Positions 1 through 9,600 of a stretch of DNA of 64,000 nucleotides are shown here, in pieces (position 1 is the stretch's first letter; each line of letters opens with the position of its first letter). Made by a program: the position numbers and the translations under genes. The notes beneath the pieces are model-generated. The model was not told where the DNA came from. It saw nothing but the letters and a program-made list of their open reading frames with translations, and made no database searches. The stretch is from Ypsolopha sequella (lineage: Eukaryota; Arthropoda; Insecta; Lepidoptera; Ypsolophidae): NCBI GenBank assembly GCA_934047225.1, contig OW203985.1, positions 5,535,501 through 5,599,500 of the forward strand. Direction: 5' to 3'.

Positions 1-252
1 AAATGGTCTTCTTACACCCCCAATATTATTAAATTACCTATCCAACGACACCCCACACTAGAGGATGGACGAGAAAAAAAATCTTTTTCAAAATTTTACT
101 GTGCCACTTTATCAGCGTGATAAATATGTATACCCATGCCAAATTACAGCTTTCTAGTACTAATAGTCTCTAAGCTAAGCGGCGGACAGACAGACAGACA
201 GACATGGCGAAAACTATAAGGGTTCCTTGTTGTTGACTACGGAACCCTAAAA
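1..252. repeat. Fragment of a dispersed lepidopteran repeat (edge copy)
   Basis: The stretch ends in CAGACAGACAGACAGACA followed by an ACGGAACCCTAAAAA tail. The same tail closes other copies in this window (about 4203-4496 in reverse, 15896-16340, 45770-46006, 47575-47848). It is truncated by the window edge, and its superfamily is not assigned. Confidence 0.6.
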
Positions 253-415
253 ATGACGAACTTATTGGTAATCAAAGTGAACGGCATGTCACGTGACCTC
301 ATCTGACACGATTTTATACTAAAAGTGATAAATATCGCTATCGCTAATTCGTTAATAATAGGAACTTTTCAACAATTCAAAAGTTTTGTGCTTTGCAATA
401 ACTAATTAATCAGTT

Positions 416-560
416 ATTCTTTATTGTACACACACACATACAGAAACAGGGATACATATAATATTTACATTTAAACAATATGCACATTGGCGTGCTTATC
501 TCTAAGAAGAGATTTCTTCCAGCAAAGCCAACAGGAAATAACAAACAAAAGAATAATAAT
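416..560 (-). mobile_element. LINE 3' end (Jockey-type tail), reverse orientation
   Basis: Read on the minus strand it carries the signature 'GCTGGAAGAAATCTCTT ... gataagc ... acaataaagaataa'. Equivalent tails occur at 6987-7090, 8872-9190, 20755-20860, 55755-55870 and after an RT fragment ending at 58510. Only the 3' untranslated tail is present, as expected for 5'-truncated retroposition. Confidence 0.55.
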
Positions 561-725
561 TTAAACGAGTAATCATACAAGTGCACAAGGAGATTTATGC
601 AAATTAAAAATATAAATATATATTACATAAAAATAGCAATAATATAGTATTCAAATACTTACTATAAATACACACTATAAAATATGATATATAATAATAT
701 ATAATAAATACACACTATATAATAG

Positions 726-1092
726 TAGTTTATGCTACAAGGCGCAAAGGAATAAATTACGAGGACGATTTAAAACACGAGCGTAGCGAGTAACCGAGTA
801 ATTTATTGCTCTTACGCCCGTGTATCATACTACGTTTTTCAATGCATAGTGTGAGGAAATGAAAACAAATATAATCTTGTGAACTTTAAATTATGATTGG
901 CTCAAAAGGATTGTATCCAGAGCCGTTAAACAGTGGAAAAAAAGTATAACATCTATGGTACACAGGAAAGGCTGCAGGTTAGCCAACCATTGCAAACAAA
1001 TTAAAAAAAAATAATAATAATAAAGCCCTAGGGCAAAATAATCGACTTTCTGTTCGGTTTTGATGCATAAAAAGTGGGCCTTTACTAGCACA
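726..1092. repeat. Copy 1 of a 366-bp repeat (inverted partner at 11733-12091)
   Basis: This copy is the near-exact reverse complement of 11733-12091, including the (TAA)n stretch and the 'gccctagggcaaaataatcgac' region. The ends near 726-800 contain a small palindrome. It is probably a non-autonomous transposon. The apparent ORF inside it is repeat sequence, not a gene. Confidence 0.75.
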
Positions 1093-1262
1093 TGCATTGA
1101 AATATATAAAATAGTTACTATAAATAATATGCTGTTATTTCACTAGAGGACACGCGTTCATTGGCAGTATCGCTAAACAATAGGTCGGGGCCAAAATCGT
1201 GGCTCAGATCCACCTTACAGATTAGTGCGTGTTAGTAACTGATGTCACAAAATAGATACTAC

Positions 1263-1440
1263 CAGAAGGCCGACTCGACGACGGAGCGAAAACAGACGCA
1301 CACATGCGTATACGCGTACGTATGATGATCTCGGCAGAATTTCGTATTGGCATTCGACCGACTTCATACGAGATCGTCGTACGTACGCGTCTATGTGTGC
1401 GTGCGCCTGTTTCGGCTTGTTATGCGGAGTGAACCTTCTG
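1263..1440. mobile_element. Hairpin MITE CAGAAGG...CCTTCTG, copy 1
   Basis: The two arms are imperfect reverse complements (CAGAAGGCCGACTCG... against ...GAGTGAACCTTCTG), with a centre around GATCTCGGCAGAAT. A second copy lies at 33058-33238 in the opposite orientation. There is no coding capacity. Confidence 0.7.
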
Positions 1441-1549
1441 TAAGTGATTATTTTGTGCCGATGCTATCTGTAGTTTACAATATAAGTAGTATGACAAAAC
1501 CAACGAGGCTGCTAAAGATCACCTTCACACGAATAAGAAGTAAAGCGTT

Positions 1550-2573
1550 CAACGGCGGATCCAGAGGGGGGGCTCATGGGGGTCATGACTAGAGATGAAA
1601 CGGATATCCGGTTACTATCCGGTATCCGGCCTATCCGGCCATATTTTTGGTATCCGGTATCCGGCCGGATAGCAGCCAGTATCCGGCCGGATACCGGATA
1701 CTTAACTCAGCATAAAAAAGTCGTTTAAATCACAAAATAAATTGATTGTAGCAAAGATTGAATAATCTAAATTCACATAAAGTGAATAAGAGTTGAGATA
1801 AAGAAAAAGACAAGCTTTACAGCAATTGTTGGGAATAAACGTTTGTGCTTTTCTTCATACATTACACCAGCTTCTTTTGCTCTCACAATATACCGAATGT
1901 AACTCGACAGGTCATAAAAACACATGGTCTAAGAACTATACTGAACAAGTTTTCCAAAGAAACATACTTGTGGAAATGAAAAAATATTTTCATGTTTCTT
2001 TATTCATTTTGAAAACCTATTGTGAATATTGAAAGGGGAAATTCAGTATGAACAGTAGATTACGCGGTTTCCTAGATGCCTGTCCATTTATATACAGTAT
2101 ACTCCGCTGCAAGGAGACAAAATATACAAATTTACGAATTTCGTTAAGATCGGAAAATGGTTTCGCGTTAGCAGACCAGCATTTGTATGGTTGTGGTACG
2201 AAAAACATTTAAAAATGATCGTTATTTAGAAAATGCACAAATAATCTCGCCCAGTTGCACCCGCACGCACCTTGGTGCGTAATGTTTCGACTTGCTCAAT
2301 TAGTGCAAAACGCATATCTTGAGCCGGATATCCGGCCGCCGGATATCCGGCTATCCGGCCAAGTGCCTCGCCGGATATCCGGTATCCGGTATCCGGCCAA
2401 ATCACTATCCGTTTCATCTCTAGTCATGACCCCCTCTGGGCCTAGTTCAACTTTTTTTTCCTAGACAGACACGCTAAATTTACCTAAAATTGCACAACAT
2501 TTTATTATATATTTGGACTAACTCGCAGCCTGTGACCCCCCCCCCCCTGGCTCGCAGGCGAGATCCGCCCTTG
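1550..2573. mobile_element. hAT-type MITE (CAACGGCGGATCC family), interrupted copy
   Basis: The termini CAACGGCGGATCC and GATCCGCCCTTG form short inverted repeats. Both sides carry the exact 8-bp direct repeat AAAGCGTT, the target-site duplication length typical of hAT elements. An uninterrupted 173-bp sister lies at 15280-15452. Comparison shows that this copy is split by a second element at 1590-2422. Confidence 0.85.
1590..2422. mobile_element. hAT-type element (TAGAGATGAAACGGATA termini) nested in the previous one
   Basis: The 833-bp insertion is bounded by TAGAGATGAAACGGATA and its reverse complement. It is flanked by an exact 8-bp duplication GTCATGAC, which is present once in the empty sister site at 15280-15452. 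Both ends carry dense TATCCGG repeats, like the subterminal transposase-binding clusters of hAT elements. No recognisable transposase is present. Confidence 0.85.
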
Positions 2574-2644
2574 AAAGCGTTTTTGCTTTATGCCTAGTTT
2601 ACACGGGTAGAGTAACTGGTACTCTGGTAGAGTACCAGGGATAA

Positions 2645-3060
2645 AAACGTTACTATACTACGTTTAGCGAGACGATGCAAAACGGGTCATTCCTCCGACT
2701 GACACCTGCCGCCGCTTTAAATTTATTTATTTATTTAATATAAAATTGTTCAGCATTACATAATTATCCAAGTAACTGAGCAATTCAAAGATATACAAAG
2801 TAAATATGATTAAAAACATAATTAAAAACAAAGAAAGATAATATTATTAAAAAAATATATATTTCTAAAATAATGTTGATCTAGGGACATGGAAATGACA
2901 CCGTCCCGACTCTCGATACAAAAGAAACCGCCGGCCATGATAATCATGCGCAGTTGCATTTTATAATACAAGTATCGTATCGTTTTCTAAATTTAAGTAT
3001 CATAATAATACTGAGGGGTGAATGGACCGCTTTGCATCGTTTCGCTAAATACACTATATA
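2645..3060. mobile_element. MITE with TTTAGCGA(G/A)ACGATGCAAA ends carrying an internal LINE-like tail
   Basis: The left arm near 2660 (TTTAGCGAGACGATGCAAA) is the reverse complement of the right arm near 3030-3055 (TTTGCATCGTTTCGCTAAA). A (TTTA)n-led AT-rich tail at 2717-2860 resembles 34225-34380 and is probably a later insertion. A partial related copy lies at 54165-54305. Confidence 0.5.
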
Positions 3061-3079
3061 GCTTAATGTACATACATAA

Positions 3080-3205
3080 ATACATAAATATATATACATA
3101 CATATACACACGCCTGTCTCCCAGAGGGGTAGACAGAGACTACAGATTTCCATCTGCTACTATCCTGACACACCTCTTTCGCCTCTTCTACATCCACCAA
3201 TCTAG
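3080..3205. repeat. Interspersed repeat tail with ATAC/TATG microsatellite
   Basis: The sequence around 3115-3160 (CCCAGAGGGGTAGACAGAG, then CTACAGATTTCCATCTGC) recurs in reverse at 22880-22925. In both places a tetranucleotide run (atac/gtat) lies alongside. It is a common lepidopteran retroposon-like tail with no coding potential. Confidence 0.5.
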
Positions 3206-4202
3206 TCATACAAGCTCTTCTAAGCCTGATGTAAACAGTTGCAAAACAGTACTATGGTATGGCATGGTATGGTATGGTACTAATGGTGCTAAGTACCTAT
3301 GGTGACTGGGAAAGTGAAGAGGATAGCGCATGTCTTAAATTAGTCGGATAAGTAGAGCACTTGTTACTCTAATTTTAAGGCGATACGTAAAAGTTTTAGT
3401 GTCCCTGTTACTCCATATGTGAAAAAACCCTCAGTGCGAGTGGGACGGATTCGTGGAAAAGTAGCAAAAAGTCGGTTTTTATTAATATATAAAATGTACT
3501 AAGCTATTTTGTCAAAAAGATTTTCAAGGAGACTTTACAAATACATAATATCCACATTTTGAATGTAATGTCACAATGAAATTAGTTAGGATTTCAGAAT
3601 TACGGGAAAAAAAAAACAATTTAGAGGTCTTTTCGGAATTTAATTCAACCGAGAAAATTTCATCCAATCGCATTTTCCTTCAGTGAGAATTTTTATCAAA
3701 TACTCAATAAACGTTTACCCAAAAATTAAATACGTAGATGACGTTATAGTGGAGTAAATGGATTCGAAAAAAACCCATTTTTTTTTGGTATCGCCTTATC
3801 TAGCCAAAATGTAAACCCTGCTTAACGGACAAATTGTGACTTGACATTAAAATGCAATGTAAACAAAAAAATACCGTCTGCCCTTGAAACTAGTGACTCA
3901 TAATAACTACAAAGTAGGTTCCTTGTATGCAGTTAAATAAAAAACTAGTGCAATTAGAACAAAAACTGCGAATTCTAATTCAGTGCAGCACCGTTTCAAG
4001 ATCACGCTAGATGAATATATGTATAGGTATATATCGACGACGTATCGATATATACTACAGTGCTTACTCGAGCAAGTAAAAACGCAATTGTTTTGCAACT
4101 AAACAAATACTTGATACCTGCTGTAAGCAGGGCCGTAGCGTAGACAAAGGGACAATATGGACGTTTAAACACCCCCCCCTGAAATCTTCAAAATATTTAT
4201 TT
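3206..4202. other. No gene seen; AT-rich BCAS3 downstream intron or intergenic DNA
   Basis: The stretch holds a short (GGTATGGTAT) microsatellite near 3255-3280 and otherwise unremarkable AT-rich DNA. No coding exon was recognised on either strand. Confidence 0.5.
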
Positions 4203-4496
4203 TTAGGGTTCCGTACCCAAAGGGTAACCAACGGGATCCTATTACTAAGACTCCGTCTGTCTGTCCATCTGTCCGTCTGTCACCAGGCTATATCTCATGA
4301 ACCGTGATAGTTAGACAGTTGAAATTTTCACATATGATATATTTCTGTTGCCGCTATAACAACAAATGCTAAAAAAAAGAATAAAATAAATATTTAAGGG
4401 GGCTCCCATACAACAGACATGTTTTTTTGCCGTTTTTATAGATAATGGTACTGAACCCTTCGTGCGCGAGTCCGACTCGCACTTGGTCGGTTTTTT
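4203..4496. repeat. Dispersed repeat: 'GGTTCCGTACCC ... CACTTGGTCGGTTTTTT'
   Basis: This is a complete-looking copy bounded by AGGGTTCCGTACCCAAAGG and CGACTCGCACTTGGTCGG plus T6. Other copies or fragments occur in both orientations at 1-252, 15896-16340, 16800-16986, 45770-46006, 46640-47231, 47575-47848 and 59518-59568. It is non-coding. Confidence 0.7.
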
Positions 4497-5195
4497 ATTT
4501 ATCAATTTACATTTTATACTAAACAATCTTCACAAACAGGCAATATTTTGTATTTTAAAGGCAGGTAGATACACAAATACATGTTTTTTAAGGGCATGTG
4601 ATGTAGGTGTACCTCACAGCGTTTTTATTCATCATTCAGCTAGTGGTAAGTACAAATACTATACACATGAATTCCGAAGGACTTGGATCATGCTCTACCG
4701 ACATGATTCGAATCGAATCTGGGTCTTAAAATTGAGAGTACTGCCGACTGAGTTACCGTTATATTTTTTTTATTGAAGTTATTCTAACTTATTTGAATTC
4801 GAAATACGTTACTTGTAAACAAATTTTTGACGCTTCTTGTGTGCCTTAACCACTCTTTGATAATATCAACCCTCCCCCCCCCCCCAATACACACACACAG
4901 ACACTGGCTACAGCCCTGGCTCCTGGCTGTAAGGTCAGTTTATACCGGAGTCAATATCCTGTATTCTGATAAAAAATTTAACGCGTTCTTTTTTATTGTA
5001 AAAATATGTCATCGATATAAATTTTTTATGTTGTAAACATGTACTTTGTTGTTTTAATTGTCTTTGGATTCAACAAATCTTTGTTCACTTAATTATGGAA
5101 TGACGATATCGAATGAAATGAGTCATGAGTACTTGGAGGTTTCTTTGTTTGTTATACGTTATCAGAGGTTTCTAAATACTTACGGGGTAACTACA

Positions 5196-5307
5196 AAATG
5201 GTGTTTATCTTTAGACAGTGTTTAAATCTGTTGCTGTCATTCTTTTACAATATGAAGAAAAAGGCGACAACAACAGATTTAAACACTATCTAAAGTTAAA
5301 CACCGTT
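5196..5307. mobile_element. Small hairpin MITE (GGTGTTTATCTTTAGA)
   Basis: The arms GGTGTTTATCTTTAGACAGTG and CACTATCTAAAGTTAAACACC are reverse complements, and the inner arms around AAATCTGTTG/CAACAGATTT continue the pairing. The small ORF across it is an artefact of the palindrome. Confidence 0.65.
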
Positions 5308-5463
5308 AGTTTTGAAACGATAATCTTCATTTGTTTTGTCGGGATTCCTTTCGTGACGATGTATTTATTTTTCGAGTTTCTTTTATTTATTTTTTTCATT
5401 ACACATTCACACATTTACATAAAAAGTATAAAACTAAGAAAAAATTCATTAAAATACCTATTA

Positions 5464-5530
5464 TAATAAAACACATTGTGTGCAAAGCAGCACTTATTGC
5501 TGATAGCAATATCCTCCAGGCAACCTTAGG
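5464..5530 (-). mobile_element. LINE 3' tail fragment, reverse orientation
   Basis: The minus-strand reading GGTTGCCTGGAGGATATTG...GCTATCAGCAATAAGTGCTG matches the LINE tail at 20755-20860 and is preceded on the plus strand by AT-rich tail DNA. Confidence 0.5.
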
Positions 5531-5584
5531 GTTTCTTTTATTAATAAATATTCACGTCATCTGTAATTTTTGTAATGTTCCCCG

Positions 5585-5815
5585 GGGTCCTAATGAGATT
5601 TTGTCTAATTTTGCCCCTATGTCTAATTTTTCCCATATAGTATGTCTAATTTTTCCCCGACATGTCAAATTTTTGCTCCTATATGTCTAATTTTGCCCCT
5701 ATATGTCTAATTTTACCCCGACATGTCTAATTTTGCCCCTATATGTCTAATGTTACCCAGGCATGTCTAATTTTTGCCCCATGTCTAATTTTGCCCCTAT
5801 ATATCTTATTTCATA
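5585..5815. repeat. Minisatellite, about 20-bp unit (ATGTCTAATTTTGCCCCTAT)
   Basis: About ten imperfect copies of a roughly 20-bp unit occur, alternating 'TTTTGCCCCTATATGTCTAA' and 'TTTTACCCCGACATGTCTAA' forms. It lies downstream (3') of BCAS3 exon 4, probably inside an intron. Confidence 0.85.
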
Positions 5816-5959
5816 TATCTAATCCAGCCGTTCTTAAGTTTTACCACGTACATACAAACACCAAACTGTACAAACGAAGTCCTTTTGGCTATGGTTGTAG
5901 TAGTGCGTGTATATGCACGTTTTTCTAGTGTGCGCGGACCTCGGGAGCGGTATAAAACG

Positions 5960-6350
5960 CACCACACGGTGACTTTATTTTACATAGCCAAATTCATACT
6001 GGGGACTCGGTAAATGGCCAGGAGCCGTATTTTTGAATCGTTCGTTTTCAATTCACGTGCGAAAGTATATACCCATCTCAAGTAGCACATCAGAACTTGT
6101 CATTTGCAAGATGAGACAGGTATATATTTTCGCACGTGAATTGAATTCGAACGATTCAAAAATACGGCTCCAGGACCAAGGTTTAACGATCTTTTTCGTG
6201 AAAAATGCAAAATGATGGATTTATGATGCCTATTTGTACTAATTGACTCGGAGTTGTTCGTAAATTAGTGTAGGGGCACAATTTTCTTTTTTTTTTTTCT
6301 GTAAGGAAGGTCATATCTTGGTCCTGAAGACTTACCGACTCTACAGCATG
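5960..6350. mobile_element. Compound inverted-repeat element around an inner hairpin
   Basis: The inner palindrome has arms GGAGCCGTATTTTTGAATCG (about 6021) and its reverse complement (about 6153), plus matched TTCACGTGCGAAA/TTTCGCACGTGAA. It shares 'CAAATTCATACTGG' and flanking motifs with the MITE that begins at 6364. A related degenerate copy lies at 55480-55735. Confidence 0.5.
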
Positions 6351-6363
6351 AATTATGGCTATA

Positions 6364-6625
6364 CAAGGTGACTTTTTGATCATCGTCCAAATTCATACTG
6401 GTGGCTTGGTAAGTGATCAGTATCATGGATCAATAAAAATTTTGGTGAAATTCGTAAAATGAAATTTCGACTCTCCATAGTGATTCACTCGGGACTGGAA
6501 CTGAATTTATATGGGAAGCCGAAATTTCATTTTACGAATTTCACAAAAATTGTTACTGATCCACGATACTGATCACTTATCAAGCCTCCAGTATGAGTTT
6601 GGACGATGATCAGAAAGTCACCTTG
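6364..6625. mobile_element. Fold-back MITE CAAGGTGACTTTTTGATC, copy 1
   Basis: It begins CAAGGTGACTTTTTGATCAT and ends with the near-exact reverse complement, flanked by TA. Almost the whole 262 bp folds back on itself. Other copies are at 21126-21393, 30606-31101 and 58828-59310, the last two interrupted. The TA flank suggests a Tc1/mariner-type mobiliser, which is inference. Confidence 0.8.
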
Positions 6626-6668
6626 TATAAACAAAAGTCACCATATCTGTACATGTCACTACTACAAC

Positions 6669-9600
6669 CATAAGTCAAATGCTGACCTTCACAACCGCCA
6701 CTGCTTCTCTTCGAAGGGTTAATCTTCTTGTCAGCGTACGCAAGCCACCTGTCGCCCAGGGCTAAGGGGTTGATAGGGGCATTCCCGCCCAGGGGACAGG
6801 GGCAGGGGTAGCAAGTCGTCACCGCCATACGGTCTTCTAGGGTTCCCGCGTCGAACACCGCGAAGCGCTCAGAGAATGACACCACTACGGAACGCTTGTT
6901 GGCTAGCACGTCCAGGATTGGGTTCTTGAATTTTATGCTCTTTACCTGGTGGAAGAACAATTTTGTACAATATACATATTATCGTTATTATTATTGAAAA
7001 TTCTTTATTGCACAAATAAAAACATGTACATAGGCGAGCTTAATGCTAATTAGCATTTTCTTCCAGCTAACCTTTGGCGATGTAGAACTTGTCAAGGGTA
7101 GTGCTTCGATGAGGAAACAGTATTATGGCTAGGTATATTAATATATAATTAATTTTAACTAAAATTATTATATAAGTAAAATACATAAATAGGTAACTTA
7201 TAATCAAATACATATACTACCTCTATATGCATATTGTACGAGGAACACTGAAAATGTGAGGAAGTAAAAAAATGCGAGAGGTGTCGGGACGCCCGGTTGG
7301 AGCGAAGTTCCTTTCGCTACTGACGCGCACGCCGCACGTCTATACTGCAGTAATATACCCTTACATAGACATACACTTGTACAGCAGTACAATAGCAGAG
7401 ATGGAATTATTTTTTTTCACGAATCTCCCTTTACTCTACTTTTTACCATTGACTATGAGAACAATTTGAATCACAGTTTATTGCTTTTACAAGTGATTGG
7501 TAAATACAAGAACAAGACATTAATTAAAAAAAAAACGAAAATGTTTATTGTGATAACCAAATATTTACATAATTACAATTGCAGCTTAATTGTAATTATA
7601 TATATCATACATAACATTGCTTTAATCAGGCGGGAATATAAAACTGGTGGTTGAGTTTTTATTTGACTATTAGATCAAAGTACCAAAAGTGGATGTGGGC
7701 TTTTCAGTTATTTTAAGAAGAAAGAAACAAGAAATGACAAATATAATATAGATGAAGAAATAAAGAAAATCAGACTTGGCCGTTTGTGCACTTGAATCTA
7801 AAAAAAAACTGAAGACTTCGCTGTATGGTCATACATAAGGCCAGAAAAATGTTTAACAAAATGCTTTACATCAAAACTGTCGTCGCCGCGGACCGGGTTC
7901 TTAAGGGTCGAATATCCGTATTTGTTACAAAATATTAAGAAATAATTATAACGGCCAAAATACAACTTTTAGACAAGAGCAATGTATAACAATAGTTTAC
8001 TATATGATTAAACGTATTTTAAATTATATTATTGTAGCTTCAAAATAATTGGATTTTCCACAAAAGTGATTTCAGATTTCTTTTATTTAATTGTTCTAAA
8101 ATCACTCTTATGGAAACACCAGAAAAGAAACACCTCTGACACTCACTTTGTGCATATATGTCGTGAAGTTTGTGTTGTGTAAGTGGCTAGTGCAGAAAGC
8201 GTTACTCATTAGTTATTTTCGTGTTTTAGGTGGTCTTTATAAAAATCCGTTATCATGGGAGCAAAATATTTTCTTGAAATTTACATTGTCAGCTGGCAAA
8301 CTACTTATCATTGGTTTGGAGTAGTACTTGCTCTGTGGTTTGGAGCAATAAAATAAACATTTTAACTACATCTATACATAATATATATATACAACATTTC
8401 TTATCACCACGTTTAAGTGTCTCGGTAAATTGCCAAGACAATTAGTGAGTTGAAATTGAAAGAAAGCAAACAATAAAAAACATTGTAATCAATTTTTTTA
8501 TCCTATTGTGTAAAACATATCCATAATCCTTTCCCGTGAAATTCCCACAATATCATCGATTGCCCAATGGTTTGCATGAGAGAGAGCGCAAATAAGAGAT
8601 GGACCATCATGCGTCTATCGAACGACAAAAGAGTCAAGTGAACAGGAAAATTGTATTTTATTTCGCATACAGGTTTGTCTCTTGGTCGTTTTTCGCGATA
8701 TTCAGGGTTGACCACTGACCTCTATGTAACATTATTATGATATCTATGTGGTTAGTTTTATAGTTAAGTGGTTCGTATAGGCCAGGGGTCTCCAAACTTT
8801 TTTGCCTGAGGGCCACACTGATTTTTCCACTAAGTCCCGAGGGCTAAGACTATAATAGCTCATGATTCCAATCCACTTGATTCCACTTGAAAACATTTTA
8901 CCTCTCATCTCTCTGAATGACTTACTGACTAAGCTACTGTTTGTCTGTATATATGTATCTGTGTATTTATGTATTGTATTTGTATTGTATTGTTATATTT
9001 GTATTGTTATGCACTGATTAAGTTAAATTTTCAAGATAAAAATGTTTTTATGTTTTCCCAAGGTTGACTGGAAGAAATTTCTTTTAGGAATAAGTCCGCC
9101 CTTGCCTTCTATCTGTTCTTTGTGTGTATCTTGTCTTCTTATTTGTGTGCAAATAGATTATAGTGTTTATTCATTCATTCATTCATTCATTCCAAAATAC
9201 TGTAAGTTTTTACGCGCAGTTTTTCGTATTGGGACCACCAAGTCAGTGAGATATCTACCCTGCGGTCCGAAATAGAATTACAATAGATCATAAGCCATTC
9301 ACTTCATACTTTCGTAATCGATTTTAGCGATATAATTATATTTCGGAACGCAGGGCTATTGTGCAGGGCGCAGGAGTGTACTCCGCTCCGTTCGCATTTC
9401 AGTTGGTACTTCGGCCATTGCGATGGAGTTAGCCGCAGCGTAGACCTTGATATAGAGTTGTAAATAACATTCTTATAATAACTCTACTTTTAGATAAATA
9501 AGCATGATAACGGGTTGTGAATTTTGATCATATTATAAATAGCATTACGTTAATATTATACGTTTGTGAATTTTAAATAAACTATAGCGGGCTAGAAACC

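Noticed and set aside
1347..1592. 81-residue ORF starting in the hairpin MITE
   Set aside because: It spans the ends of two transposons and reads through their inverted repeats, with no domain.
5331..5690. 119-residue ORF
   Set aside because: It is composed of AT-rich DNA, a reversed LINE tail and the minisatellite.
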